This document shows, one piece after another, positions 22,225-62,394 of a stretch of DNA of 64,000 nt. The notes beneath the pieces were generated by a model. That model did no database searches. It saw nothing but the letters and a program-made list of their open reading frames with translations, and had not been told where the DNA came from. Numbering within the stretch: position 1 is the stretch's first letter; the number at the start of each line of letters is the position of its first letter. The stretch is from Alitta virens (lineage: Eukaryota > Annelida > Polychaeta > Phyllodocida > Nereididae). The translations under genes and the position numbers were made by a program. Where the stretch lies: assembly GCA_932294295.1 (NCBI GenBank), contig OW028584.1:9122407-9186406 (forward strand), read 5' to 3'.

Positions 22225-24500
22225 TAAGACACATTATACATAAAGCAAAATTCATACATTTGGCATAGTACTTGATGAGAACTGTGACAAAGGAAACCAG
22301 TCGTACTTGACTGTGTACCTTATAGAAAACCCATTGGAAACAGCAACATAAATATAATTGTGATCCACTATCCTTAATTTAAATATTAAATTATATATTA
22401 AATAGTGGACAGACTACTTCAGACTACTTCAGGCATGATTTCTGACTAAATTATGCATTTTTTCACATTAAATGAGGAAACATATCTTTCTACATGAATA
22501 AAACTGATGTTTTTTATAATCAAATTTATGCAATCTATTTAACTCCTAAAAGCCTTGAAAGTTGTGAATGGGAGGATGTTGTGACGTCTGTCCATTTGCT
22601 TGGTTCTCTTCTGTGATTTGCTGCTGAGGTCTTCATGAATGTTAATACGATTTTTGATCCTCACTGTTTGTGTAGGAATATCAATGATACAATTCTTAAT
22701 TTCTTAGATTTCTTTGCTAAAATTAGTGAAAATATAACTGTAAAAGTGTAGGATCTAAATATGAAAAGCTGTCTGGCTTCAGTACTCACTCGTGGCTTCG
22801 CCACTCAGGAGTTCTCCGTCAGTCCACTCATGGGTTTCATTTAGCTGACCCACCACTGTGGTTGGGTTTTATTATAGTCTCCTAATATATAAATATTACA
22901 AGTAGATTGGTTCTTCAAACTTTTTAAATCCTGTTATTATAATATGCTTGATTCTTTGATCTTCAGTAGAACAAAGACTTTTTCTATTGAACAATCCTGA
23001 AGGAAGCATTCCTAAGTTTGCCTGAAGCATTCATGTATTGGCTGGTCATCTGACTTGAAGCTTTTCATGTCTGACAAGACCTAAAACATAAATCATACAA
23101 GATAAGAAAATCTCACATGTTCATCATGTGATAAATACTGCTAAAAACATTTTAATTAAATAGGATTGCAACAGATTACCAGGTGTCCTCCTAAAACCTG
23201 TTTTGGCTGTATAGACGAGGGTCACAAAATTTTCTAACAGAAGTTAACAGAACATTGAAATGTAACTTGATCACTATTTAAATTCTTAAAATATAAATCT
23301 TTGGATAAGCAATATGATAAGGCCAGACTTTTTTTTCTGTTGGCTGTAAACTGTAAATAAATCACTGACACTGCCGAACTTGCCTATACTGTGCTCGGTA
23401 TATTGATAATTTAGAGGCAGCTGTAATGTTGTAGCATTAAAATTCATTGTGTGCTTGATTGGCCCATCATGTTTTATGTCACTTGAGTAATCTTTTGATT
23501 TTAGGACTTGTCATTTCCATTACATGATTTCTGTTTATTTTATTCCGAATCCCTGGGGAATAAAAATGTTTGTGAAATAAAAAGTCTGCCCTAAGCAGCC
23601 CTTGGCTAACTAAAAATTCTATTAGGTGGTTCATTTGAATCAATCGAGTGACTTCAAACAATAAAAGTATTCAATCAAAACATTTCACAATTTTTTCATG
23701 ATGTTTAGAAGTTACCTCCACATCTTCTCCCAAAAATACAGCAACTGAGACTGTGACATGGCTTACATAAAATCTGCAAAATGCAAAGGATAATTGCAAA
23801 AACACAGGGTTTAGTGCAGTATAGCTGACCCAAACCTATGCCCATATTTGGCGTCCATTAAAAATTTAATTTTTATCAAATATTTCATAAGTTTGAAGTT
23901 CTAGCACAATTAGAATAACATTTGATGTAGAATAGTGGGGGTTTGGGGGTGGTAGCAAAAAAAAAATGCAAAAATAAACTCGGTCTTTACTGTGAAATTG
24001 AAAATTTGCTGTCACAACTACATTACTTTGTGATATCATAAATTGATTTCAAGCACTTTTACGTCATAGGCCTGGCAGAGGGGCTCGTTAAATAAAGTCA
24101 TAAACCTGGGTCGGCCATGCTGCACTTTTTCCAAAACACGAGAGAAAAACATTATTTTAGTAAAGGTATAGACCATGATAGACAGCAGAACTAAAAAAAC
24201 CCATTACCCACATAAGTTGCAATGTGAGTTCTGAAAACAATTTTGGTACTAAGTTTTGGCTAACTGTTTGCTGACAATGGCTAAAGATTTAAGTCCACTG
24301 ATATCCTTGAATACTTACAGTGTATCTCAGATTTAACCTGTTGTAGACCAGGAAAACCTCCTCAGAAATTTTTTATGTGGGCGATATGTGAGCAATACTC
24401 AGGGAAAGCAAAAAAGTTGCTCAATTTGCAAATCTTCCAACTACGTTTACGGCTCAATAAAGCCCAAAAGAATGACAAATGTCTTATACTTACAGCTTAC
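22225..24500. other. Non-coding stretch, no gene supported
   Basis: AT-rich DNA downstream (minus strand) of the three exons at 24501-25553. Further 3' exons of that gene may lie here, but none is clear enough to call. Confidence 0.3.
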
Positions 24501-25553
24501 AATAGTGAACTCTGTTGCTTTCTGGCTTTGTGCTGAAAGCTGTAGCGGATCGAATATTTGGGATCCCATCTTCTGGAAATTGGATCTACCAGGAGCATCA
24601 CAAATTTCACCTATGAAAGAACAATGCAGTTTTAGTTCCTGGTGAATTGAAAAAATCATAAGAAATATTTTTTTCTGATTGTAACTACCTTGTACTGAAA
24701 CTCCAATTTTCCACACTCCGCGCTCATGCAATTGGCTACATTCAGCTTGTTGCGATTTTTCTTTGATTTGCATGACCTGCTCTTCAGTTACCTGTAAAAG
24801 TTGGTCAAAATTAGACCAAATACATGTGATGTCAACTCAACACCAAATTTTCAAATTTAATCAAGGTAATATAATATATTCATGTTCAGATTGGTTAAAA
24901 TGAAATGGCTGGGATAATTTAGACAAATAAAGAAATTAAAACCAACATTACAGCTGAAAATTTGAATGTCAATGAGCCACTAAACTGAACAAATGAACAT
25001 GAATTTAAACAATACAAAATAATTTAGCACTGGTAGAATTTGGTCCACCCAATATCTATTAAAACTTATGTGTAGATGCATGTGATTATGCACAGAAGTT
25101 TAAATGTTTGCCATGGGACAAATGTAGTGCATGCATAAAGTCATTGTAGCTAGGAGAGCATATAAATTAGGCAGGTCTATAGGGTCAATCAGGTTGACCT
25201 TACTTTTTCGTTTTCTTGGAATTTCTTGTACATTCACTGCATGGTTATCCTTCCATCAAAACATGTTTAAAATCTTATCATGGGCCATGCACAATTGCAC
25301 ATTATATACATTTCTCAACAATGACAGCCAAACAAAGGGAATGATCTTCATTCATTACCTTGCTACTTCCTCTGGGGTTGGTTCTGGAATGTTTGTAACA
25401 TATCAGTACAGCATGCAGCTGCATTGCATGATGTCCCCTGTCTCCATGAAGTTGAGAAGCACGGAGAGCACAAATTCCAGTACCATCTGACCTGCGCCTG
25501 CTTGAAACATTCGGAGTTCCAGATGTTCCAATCTGCCATGATGATTCTAACAC
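24501..25553 (-). CDS. Partial host gene, three internal exons, unrecognised
   Basis: Three exons on the minus strand join in a consistent frame: 25553-25359 (65 codons, acceptor AATTACAG, donor GTAATG), 24791-24689 (34 codons + 1 nt, donor GTAGTT) and 24610-24501 (2 nt + 36 codons, acceptor TTCATAG, donor GTAAGC). The protein segment of about 136 residues starts VLESSWQIGTSGTPNVSSRR, then has HHAMQLHAVLICYKHSRTN, and later GVWKIGVSVQ and GSQIFDPLQLSAQSQKATEF. It is soluble-looking, without signal peptide or obvious repeats. I do not recognise the family. First and last exons are not identified; a CpG-richer patch at 26880-27400 upstream could hold the promoter. Confidence 0.6.
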
Positions 25554-25829
25554 CTGTAATTAAGCAAATTTTTAAGAAAAATAAATAAATTAAAGAATGA
25601 AGATACCTTCTGATATTACTGTCCTGCAGTTGTGAAATGAATTTCAGTGATTATTTACCTTAAAGCAATATTTTGCCCTAATTAAGTAGCAATTAACTTT
25701 GAACTAATCAAAGGAAAGGGCAAACGATTCAGTATTACAGACATAAGATTATATTAATAGTGAGAAATATCCATAAATTTAATTAATTACAATCAAACTC
25801 GTGATAATCATGTCTGCCTTACTTAATTA

Positions 25830-26615
25830 ACTTGGGTAACAGGTCGATTCGTCACTGCGCAATTTGTCCCGGTGATAACGGGACGGTTCGTCACTGGAAT
25901 TTGGTCAATTCATCACCCAAAATTTGTCGTTTCGTCACTGGTAGTGACGAACCCTAAAAATGGCTCTATCATCATTATATATACTATGAACTGAATTCAA
26001 ATGCTGGATATAACTAGTCTTAGTAAATAATTTCAATTGTGTAGTAGCTAGAATCTAATTTGCTCTTTTCAATAGCTTAAATTGCAAGAGGGTCAATATG
26101 AGTGTTTCTGAAGCCGTACATGCATAATATAGGTCTTTCTAGGTCATATAGGTCTTTTTTTACCTCAACATGTCAGTAAAATTCATTCATTCATTTGTAG
26201 TGGTAGGCCTACTTTAGTCACTTCATTTATAAGTCCTCTTACTAACACTAAAACCAACATAAAACGTTAATTTTATACAATCAAATCCGTACCAATTAGT
26301 ATATTGTATGTAGGCCTAATATATAAGAACAATGTAGTTAATAAAGTTAATTGATGATGCAATTCAGAATGTTTAGAACATTAAAAAAAGATAAAGCTTA
26401 CTTTTCATTTAATTAAAACCTACATATTTAGACGTTTTGGTTAAGTAAGGAAAAAGCCTGTTGACATTTTGGCTAAGGCTCTATAAACCTTGTTGACGTT
26501 TTGGTTATATCCCAAAACATTGGTGTAGACGTTTTGGTTATTGTCGTGTAGCCGTTTTCGCTGTCGACGTTATGGTTGTTGACGTTTTGGCTGTAGCTGT
26601 TTCGTCCGCCACCCC
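25830..26615. repeat. Repeat with 'gtttcgtcactg' and 'gacgttttggtt' phrases
   Basis: 25845-25960 has four spaced copies of 'ttcgtcactg' with an inverted 'agtgacgaa'. 26430-26610 has seven spaced copies of 'gacgttttggtt' or close variants. No ORF. It may be a non-autonomous mobile element whose two ends carry different short repeats. Confidence 0.45.
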
Positions 26616-28190
26616 ACGAATCGACTAGAAAACTTAACTTGTCTAGACTGACACTTCATTATAGTTAGTGGAGTGTTGGCTTAGCAGACAATTGTTTATC
26701 CGAAATAATAGAACATTAAAAGTGTACATACCTATTGAGTTGACTGTCTACATCGTCATGATCGTGTAATGACAAGTAAACAAAAGCAGTCGTAACATGT
26801 CCGTAGTAAATCGCTTATTTCTCAGCAACCACAAGTCGTAGAGACTTAATTTTTTCACTGCCTTTTAAAGCATGAAATGGCCGTTCTTTGACACCAACCC
26901 CGTCTTTCTGGGCACATGCATCGCCACGTAAATGCTATCGCAATTACGGTACCTGTAATCACTTCACTCATCGGCCACCTGGTGGATATATTTTGATCGT
27001 AGCGCCACGCGGTGGACACCTATACATTCCTCAAATTCCCGCGTTTTCTTCCGTAAGGCGGCGCTACAATCCGGTGCGAAGCACCGGCCTTTCTCATAAC
27101 CGATTTGCCGCTCCCCCAGAATCGGGGAGGGAAATGCTTCCGCGCGTCGTCTGCATACAAAGTAGTGCGATTACTACGCCTTATTTCTTTTTTCCAAGAA
27201 GCCACTCGCTGTGAAACTGGTTCAGACGATTTCTTTTGACTTTAACTCTACTAACGTCATGAAATTGAACAACTTTACCGTCGAATTCCACCCACTGCAG
27301 AAGGTACTATTTTCGTAAAAAGCACTGAACAAGCGTTCTAACGAAGTAAATGGCACTGAACAAGCGTTGTAACGGCGTTGCGACGCTTATTCACCGATCC
27401 ATTTTTTACATTATCCCTTGATGCTTTGCGTCAGTTATCAGAAAGATGCCATTTTTTAGGAAATTATATATTCCTCAATTAATGTCCATTAAACGTTTGA
27501 AACTTTAAACAGTGTTGTCTCATTGATCGAAGTATCTGAAGTATATATATGGCAGTATACAAGGATGCAGGAATAGTCCCATAATTAATTAATGTTTGGA
27601 TGCAAACAGAACACAAACCTTTATTTTCAACTGTTCATAGAACAGTTCTAGCCTGTGTGTAGGCCTATGCTGTTTGTCCGTTTGCAACTGTTTGCGTAAC
27701 GTTTGCAAACAAAGACTGTCATCACTTTACTGTTTGTGTTCTGTTTGTTTCCTGTTTGCATCCTTAACACAAACGTTCAAAGACTTTGTGTCCTATGTGG
27801 GCAGCTATCCTGACAAGATCAGGTTCACACTACACTCAGGAAAATATATCACAACCTGAAGGCAGTTTTGGTTTATGATATTTTCTTAATAATCCAACCA
27901 AGGTAAGGCACTGGAACTAAGGTAGAAGGTTTCATCAGGGCTGAATGCCTTCCTGAAGTTTGGTGAAGTCAGTGATAGACATCTAGCTAAGACTGGTTTG
28001 GGATCCTTTTCTTTTGCCATTGAAAATGATACGTTTACCATTTGGCATGAATTTCATGTGAATCCAACCAACCTAATGAACATGCTCCAAATGACCAGCG
28101 ACAGAAAGTCAGACGACTGAATTCAGAATATTTTATTTCTCACATCACTAAGAATTCATTAACATAGGAAATCCCAATGCACTGTTCTAT
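25962..28190. other. Intergenic, no gene supported
   Basis: Includes a more GC/CpG-rich patch (26880-27400) and two short open stretches on the plus strand (27778-27859 and 27930-28120) that look like old coding debris but match no family I know. Confidence 0.35.
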
Positions 28191-28196
28191 TTTATT
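28191..28196 (-). terminator. Poly(A) signal for the GST gene
   Basis: AATAAA on the minus strand, 103 bp past the GST stop codon. A second AATAAA lies at 28132-28137. Confidence 0.5.
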
Positions 28197-28298
28197 GGTG
28201 TTAATATCAAATATTTAAATTGGCACACATGGAATTAACCAATTTTACCATAAAAATCACAAAAGGCACTCTTAATATGCTCATTGCTCGGATGTTAA

Positions 28299-54621
<26,323 letters not shown>

Positions 54622-54639
54622 GATGTTGTTGAGCTGCAA

Positions 54640-56940
54640 GCACTGACCTAGGTCAGTAGCTGCAAGTTCCTGGCTGGCAGCCGCAGGCCGAGTTCTCTCT
54701 TGCTCGAGTTTATTAGCTTTTATTTAGGTTGAGCTATAAATCAAACTAACTCAATGCTCACATTAAACACCACTCCGTCAATATTAATGTCAACACCAAT
54801 AAAAAACTAAAAAAACTAAATTTAAATAGGCTAATAGGCCAACATTAGACGGGGCCAACTTTTAGTTGACATGTCATTTGGCTCTCGGTAGGCCTATGCT
54901 TGGACCTTGGAACTATTTAGTCCAAGCTTGTGACAGTGGGGCTGACCTGCCATTGGCCAAATGTGGACCAACTTTTTTTTTTTTTTATTTAGGCATTATT
55001 TACTTAATGTGGCGGCCACACATTTTCATAGAAAACCTGATACGTGTGGAACAGGTTTGCAGCAAAACATAGATATTAAAATCTACATCCGGTGAAGCAG
55101 TATTTTTGGGACACAGCCTGCAATGGGGACCACTGGGACAGTGAAAACAACAGCATTTGTACCTTTATTTTGGATGCACACCATTTGCAGTTTTTTTGCA
55201 ATGATGAATTAAAACTGTAGTTTCCATCTTTTTTAATTGTAATTTTTTCTTTTTTAATTGTAATAATTTGAAAATCAATATAATTAGCATCAGATAAAAA
55301 ATTGACTTTCTGTATGGATATATTTAGCCAAAAAAAATTAAATCTTAAATTTGTTGCCAGATTTTTTTTTTACCAGTTTGAAATAGTATCAAGTGCCTTG
55401 ACAGTCTGACACACAGCCTTTCTCTGCCATACCACATCAAACCCTCTTTTCCTTAGGTCAGGGCCACTCTGACTGTGCCTCACAGGTTTCATCTATTTTG
55501 TTCTCATCATACTTTGATTCAAAATAATTTTGGTAAACTTTCTAGTCACCTCACCTCCCAATGTACCCCACTCTGACTGTCCCATGGTCCCCATGCTGTG
55601 GTTTTAATCAAATCTATTTGAAAGGCACTGATCAGCCACAGCTGAGCTCCTCACTTAATCCTGAAGGCTTCCACAGAGAACATGAGAAAGGTGTTCCACA
55701 CTTCAGCTTGAGCCAGCCTTGGATTTCTGAATTTGTTTATTGTCGAGAAATGGCAGGTGTCCCAATGTCCCAAAGGGATACCCTGCTTAATGCATTTTCC
55801 CCATCTTGTAAATTTATGTCCATATGAATGTAACATTTCAGTCACATATAAATTTTAAGTAAAGATAACCAAGACAATGCGGAACCATAAAAAAAGTTTA
55901 TATATATTCAGTTATCTAGTCGTATTGTGACATGGCGTAAATGTATTCATGTTTAAAAGTACAGCGTTTACAAGGACCTATAATTGTGAGAATTGATATA
56001 CTCACTCCATTCTGATATATATCCAGGCCTATACGATTATTATATCAAGTATGCAATATGCAAATAAAGATGCAAGAACAAAAAATACAAAAGAAAGTTA
56101 TGGAAGTGAAAAAATAATCTATATGCTATTTGGCAGTCATCATCTGAAATTATGAAGTATTGTTGATACAAATATGCGTACATATTTATATTATAAAATC
56201 TTTGCTAAACACTTTACAGTATATTTCGCCAGGTGACGTGGTACTCCAATACCTGTTCATAATGCCTTTTGTCAGTGAAAAATACAGAAATTATATTTGA
56301 CTGCCACGTTATAGAATTATGAATCCATCTCGTCAGAAGAACAGTTGGGTAATAACTAAAAATTGTTCAATTGCACAGGTGGCAACATATAGACTAAATA
56401 CCACGAGCTAGATCCTAGTGCAATTTTAGAAATGATTGTCTGTAGATATTGTTTGTTCTTAGGCATTGACCATGGACGCCAACCAACATAATTTTTTGAT
56501 ATATACAATCGTTGTCTAAACAAAATTTTGGATGGACACCAGTGAAACAAACATTTGTCTGGAACAGACCATCATTTCTAAGAGTGTGGTGGCCGGTGGC
56601 TATAGAACTGTTACAGCAGTTTAATGTTTAATATCCAGTGTGATCCGTGAAAAGCAAAAAATTACGTAAATAACAGAAATTTTCAGCTGCCTATATAGAT
56701 ATCTGGGAACACAGAGTCTTGACATGGAAGTTATTTTTCTGGTTGTGCATTGTGCAGAGAAAAGGTTTATGTTAATTAAATTCAGTACTTCTCATGGCAC
56801 AAGACAAACGTCAACTGACATCAAGACGAAAGTGTCTGGCACTGGAGAAAATCAGAAGATTCAGAACTGCAATGTTGACTTGAACTGCAACAATATCTCG
56901 TTCTTGGCCCACTCTCGTGATATTTTAACCGTTGTGTTGT
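54640..56940. other. Intergenic region upstream of GST, no gene supported
   Basis: Between the GST start (minus) and the 3' end of the Ly6 gene (minus). 54640-54720 ('gctgcaagcactgacctagg...ctcgagtttatta') may hold the GST 5' UTR and promoter. No exon recognised. Confidence 0.4.
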
Positions 56941-56942
56941 GG

Positions 56943-59900
56943 TTACAGTTGTAAGAGAGACATCAGGCACACCATTGTCAATGAAAACAAAGTTGTCAAA
57001 GACACAGATTTCGCATGTCCCTGTGATCTGTTGGTTTCCGTGTGGTCGGAGTTTTCAAGTTTTCTGTTTGGCGTTGAGGGTGTAAATGGTCCATTAGATC
57101 TTTGCTTTTGCATTGAACCTACTTGAACAGTTGGTGGTTTCGTTAATTGAGTGTTATATTCGCCGTCTTTGCTTCCTTGTTCTTTCATCTTCTTGACATG
57201 TTCTTTCAGGTTCAGAAGTTCATAATCATTGGCCGTGCCTTTCAGTTGGTTGACGATGTCATCGACCTTGATTTCATCGTCTGGAATCTCCTTGTCTTCA
57301 TCTCTGTTGACATGGAAACCAGTTATTATTATAGGTTTAAATGGAGAGTTAATTCTTCTGAGAACGGGTTGAATAACACCTTCCGTCATCTCATAGTCGT
57401 AGTCGGTCTTGTCTCGGTGTTTCAGCAATGGCGCAAGCAGTTCGATTAAAGAACCTTCCAGAGTTTCCGCCCCTTTCTTTGGATGATCCTGAGGCTTTTC
57501 AACATTTTCCAGAGCTTGGCCTTTGTTATCGTCAATGTATACCACATTGTCTCTGATGATTTTAGTGTGTGGCCTTCCACCTTCCTCAGATGGTGATGAA
57601 AAGTGATGTTCGTAATATCTGTTCATCAACACCTCTGGCGACTGTGGCTTCGGGGTTGGTACATAAGCCTTTGGTCGGATAGAAGTGGTTCTGTATAATC
57701 TGGGGGTTTGGTTATAGGTAATATAAGTTGACCGAGTGGTTTGTCTTACTGGCTGGTCTATCACTGTTTCGTAAATTGAAGCTTGTGTTGGTAGATAAGA
57801 AGATGAAGGAACGTGCGACTCCAATGAACTTTGTCTGACATAGAGCTCTGGCCGTGGGTCATCCTCTTCATTTGAACGTCCCGTTACCTGTGAAAAAAAA
57901 AAATCATCCTTAAGTACAATAATCTGGGTACCTGCATTTAGCCCACAGTATAACCAATGATAATGTGTGTCATTCAGAAACTAATCTTATCCAGTTGCTG
58001 TGACCAGTGGAATAGTTATTGATGATAGCCTGGCATTGGGGTTTATGCGACAGCATTGCCCACTTCTGAGCTTGAATGTGATTACGGTAGGCCAGATAAT
58101 TTCAAGTAAGTTTTTCTTGTCTTAATTGTGGTCATATTTGAATGGTATGGCCCAGGTAATGTGCCACATCATTTTGGCACATGTCAACTCATCGTTGGCC
58201 CAGCTTCAGTACAAGTTGGCTTGGTGTTGCCTCGATTGCCGTATAACACCTTTTCACACTGCAGCCATGTTGGTATTTTTGCCTCATTGACCTCATTTTG
58301 ATCATGTAATATGTTATGACATAATTACTTCTCCATTGTTCTTGCACTCTGTGACCTCACCATGGCCATTGTCTACTGATGATGTCACAATACTGTATCT
58401 GACTGCAAAGATAGGTCAATGAGGCAAACTGTCAATATGGCTGCCGCATGAAAAGGGTGTATACTATCAGATAAAAAGGCCTACGCGAATATTATGTATA
58501 TGGCCTATACTTACAGAACGGATGTCGTTCGTGTTGGCCAACAGGTTGCTATTTCCGTCCTTCATGTTCATGTGATTGGGGTTGCCATTGTTGCAGTGGT
58601 CATGACGACAGGTCATGTAACACGTGATGAAGTTGGGGTCATGGAAACACCAGTTGCCTCGGTCGACCGTGTCACAAAGACGGGCAAATGAGTCGGTCTC
58701 TTTAGTGTCTGTGGGAAAGGAAATGTATCAATGAGTTGGAATCATTAAACCTGTCTGTTTACATCTTATTGTAGCCAGTCTATGTTTCTTCTAATGACAC
58801 AGTTTCTAACCAACCAGATTTTTTTTTAATAATAAATCCGTTGTGGTGATGTATGGGAACCATTTTCCTACCAGATTGACGTTCATGATAACTTATTTCC
58901 TCACCTTTTTTGATGACCTTGACAGCGGAACAATAATTTGCTGAGCAGTTGATGGTGCCAGGACCGAATTCGAAGTTAGCAGGATTCACTTCACAGTTGG
59001 AACCTGGGCCTGTCCCAGAACACACGTAGCACACTGGGCCTGCTAGAGCTGAAGAAAATATATCAATGAACTGTAGACAGACAGACAGACAGACAAAGAC
59101 ATTTATTTAAACAAAGAAACACACATTTCATTTACAGACATTGTTTGAAACATACATAGACAAATAAACAAGTAAAGAAATATTTAAAATGTATTTTTCT
59201 CCATGTAACAGACATTGGTGATGCCATATGTTTGTTGTTCACGTAAAAACTCGTAAACAGTGCTACCTGCCTTGCACATATGTCAATGGCGATGATGTTA
59301 AGATAGTGATGTAAAGAATGATATAGCTGGCTTCAGAAACTAGCTGTCTTAATTATGAGGTGTTCATAATACAGTGGTTGTTTTAAGTCGACCAGTGTTC
59401 AATAATTGTACATATATCATGCAGTAATTGCTTCTATGAGAGAGCCATAATTTCACCTTGCAGGGTGTCACCCCTATAAAAAACAAAAACAGGATGATCT
59501 GAACAAGGTTAAAAGAATGATGAAAGAATCGCTGACCATACGAAGGTCATCGCACCATCTGGCAGACTCGATATTTTCCAACTTGACCTCACTGCATGGT
59601 CAGCAAGAGAAATATCAAACAGATTTTTCCTTGTGGGTGACATGAACTAGTATGTGGTGTGCGATTTTTTTAGCATAAAGGGACTATATATTTATATATC
59701 TGGTTTTACCACTTCTGCAATAATTGAACTATTAGCAGTTTTTAAACTAAAGGTGAATTTCATCAGTCAAAGTCGAACTCATATGGGATCTTTTACAGGC
59801 CTCACATTGATAATCAGTATTAAGAGCACCTCACTATAATTCGTATACATTTTCTCCCAGTGATGGTTCATAGTATTTATTATGCTACATGTCACATGTC

Positions 59901-60278
59901 ACACAGACAACAAGACAGAGCACAAAGACAGAGAGAAACACTGAAAGTGATATGCCTGTTATATTTTTCTTCTAAAAAGGAGGCTTTTGATATACTTAAC
60001 TAAATGTGGGGGTTTTTTAACCTTCTTCGAACAATGCATGAATTAAATCAAATTCATTTCACCCGTTCCTTCTTTCTTTCAATTTAGATCATACAAAATC
60101 ATCCAAACGAAAGACATATTTGGCATAAACCAATCATAATACACAATGCAATGATTAAAAAAAGTATTAATGAAAAAATTATGAGCAACTCACCTTCAAC
60201 TAAAGTACAAGTGATAAAGACAAATATCTTTAGATTTCTGGCCACTGTGGCCCGGCCTTCACAAGGTATGCTCTCCAT
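56943..60278 (-). CDS. Ly6/uPAR-domain secreted protein, likely GPI-anchored, four exons
   Basis: Exons (minus): 60278-60194, 59048-58905, 58708-58515, 57887-56943; GT-AG junctions with phases 1, 1, 0 that join, about 455 aa. Exon 1 encodes a signal peptide (NLKIFVFITCTLVEG). Exons 2-3 encode one three-finger domain with ten Cys: CYVCSGTGPGSNC, INCSANYC, then LCDTVDRGNWC and CYMTCRHDHCNNG, ending in the diagnostic Cys-Asn. Exon 4 is a long Pro/Ser/Thr- and charge-rich stalk ending in a hydrophobic tail (SLTTLFSLTMVCLMSLLQL), a GPI-attachment signal. Such proteins sit on the outer cell surface and modulate receptors or channels. The start at 60278 is the first ATG; exon 2 has an alternative in-frame donor 33 nt further on. 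Confidence 0.8.
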
Positions 60279-60299
60279 TGTTTTGCACACCTTTACAAA

Positions 60300-62390
60300 T
60301 TTAAATGATTGTGTGTTTAATCCTTGAATTCTTCATGAAATGTGACTACAATTGTGTGCGCTCCCCATTCTTAGTGATTTGATAATCTTTGAAGTGATTT
60401 TAACATTTTTGTCTAACGCCCTACTAAGATCAATGAAATATATCCGGCTGAACAAGTGTTGCATGGGCTTGCCAGGCGGTATGTCCATCAGATACACGAG
60501 CAGCAGGTGTGTCTAACGCTTGCCAAAAACACTTGTGCAACAGTCCTGCTCAGTGTCCAACGGACAAATAGTGTAAATCATCACAAGACTCCTCGTCTTG
60601 GGCAAATACACCATTACTTTCATGTTAACATTGACTGGGTAACTTATGTTACATTTAAGAAAAAAAAAAGTATCTTTTTTTTTGTCTTTTTTTTTTTAAA
60701 CTTTTGTTTGTGCTCAATTTAAAAAAGTTGTCAATTTAACTTTTCCTGGTATATATTTTATACCTATTACAATATATATAAATATTCTTTAGGGACCAAA
60801 TCCATAAATGTATGTCCATATAAAATGTCAAATGATATTGGTTTGGATCAGTTCAAAAGTAAATGCCTTTTGGTGCTCAGTATGTAATGGATTGCTGCCA
60901 AAGTTCACGTCATTGCATTCAATTTATGTCATAAACCATTTTTATGTTACTAAGGTCTGATGTCATGGCAACAGCTTGCCTAGCAACCTGTCCTACACTC
61001 AGGGTATGCATCTATACACAAGGATACAACTGAAAACTGTCCCTCCCTGACTTGTATGTCACACCTCTTATTTCATGGTTATGAGAGGCAGTGACAGACA
61101 AACAGACAGTAAAGACCCGACAGGCTACTGCTATATGTTCTGATAGCTAGACAAAGGCATTTTTACACAAGATTTTGAGTTTCATATGGGGTGCATGAGT
61201 ATACAGTAAACATCTATACAGTACACGCAGCACCATCTGGTGCATAAGTTGGGAGCTACGCATATTTGCCATTTATTGTTGGGTATTTATGATGTATTAG
61301 ATAAATTATATTTTTTTCAGATAGGTGTAAGCCGACAATAATTACAAAAACTAAGATAATTATGTTTCAATTGATAAACATGAGATGGATAGAAAAATTT
61401 TGTTTGTTTGAAAATGTTATTTCAAAATAAGTTGCTTTTTAGTATCATGTCTTGCATTTTAATGCAGTAAATGACATTATTTCATAAATTGCTATAGCAT
61501 TGGCTAGACATTAGTGTGATGACGGTTGCTGACGGTCATCATTGAAATGATGTTGACATGATCTGGCATGCTATCTGGATGGATACAGGGCGAGAAAAAA
61601 AAAAAATGAGCAGATTCCCTTCGTTACCTCTTCGGAATGTCCCTCCGTTACAGCAGCGGATTTGAAAAATGGCTGTCATCTTTTCTCAAATCAACCCAAT
61701 GGCCTGTTATTTTGTACATTTGTAGCTGAATAGCCATTGGAACATAATCAATTGTAAAAATACCAGTATTAACTGTGGAATCAGATGCTGTTTTCGTGTT
61801 CCTCCGTTACTGCTGGGGGGTTTTTTTTTGGCCAATTTTGCACATGAAGTTGTCCCCAGCCAAAATTCAAGGCATTTTATTCAAGGTACTAATGAATCCT
61901 TAAACCCTGAATGTGTTTTCTTTTTTCCATACGCTACGATAAATACGGAGAAAACAGCCAATTTGTCACTTCTTTGCCCCTTGACCTGGCTCTAATGTCT
62001 TTAATTATTCTTGCAGTGTTATAAACTTTACTGGGTTGACACAAGGAACGGGGGGGGGGGGGGGGGTTGTCTCACTGTTCATCTGGACCATGTGGCCATG
62101 TGGAGGTTTTGTGCAAAGAAGGTGACCGTTTAGTCTATCAACTAACAGAGGCTTTAGACAAGAGGAATTTATTTAATATTTTTACTTCTGTGAGGTCGCA
62201 GGAATTATAGTACCAGTTTAAGACTTTTTTTCTTCCATCTACCTATATTCCTAATCAAATTATATCTTACATATGTACCAAATTATATCTTACATATGTA
62301 CCAAATTATATCTTACATATGTACCAAATTATATCTTACATATGTACCATCCTCCTTACACAAAAACACGACTTACTGTTTAATTCCTTT
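60300..62390. other. Intergenic, no gene supported
   Basis: Between the divergent Ly6 (minus) and aldolase-like (plus) genes, so promoters of both should lie here. A G run sits at 62050-62067 and T runs at 60670-60700. No exon recognised. Confidence 0.4.
62256..62350. repeat. 23-bp tandem repeat, four copies
   Basis: Perfect copies of aaattatatcttacatatgtacc just before the splice acceptor of the next exon; they make a spurious in-frame extension upstream of the real ATG. Confidence 0.9.
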
Positions 62391-62394
62391 CAGA

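Noticed and set aside
27778..28120. Two short plus-strand coding-like stretches (FKDFVSYVGSYPDKIRF; LAKTGLGSFSFAIEN)
   Set aside because: Different frames, no flanking splice logic and no recognised family; may be old gene debris.
57147..57449. Plus-strand 100-aa ORF
   Set aside because: Shadow of the Ly6 gene's exon 4 on the other strand.
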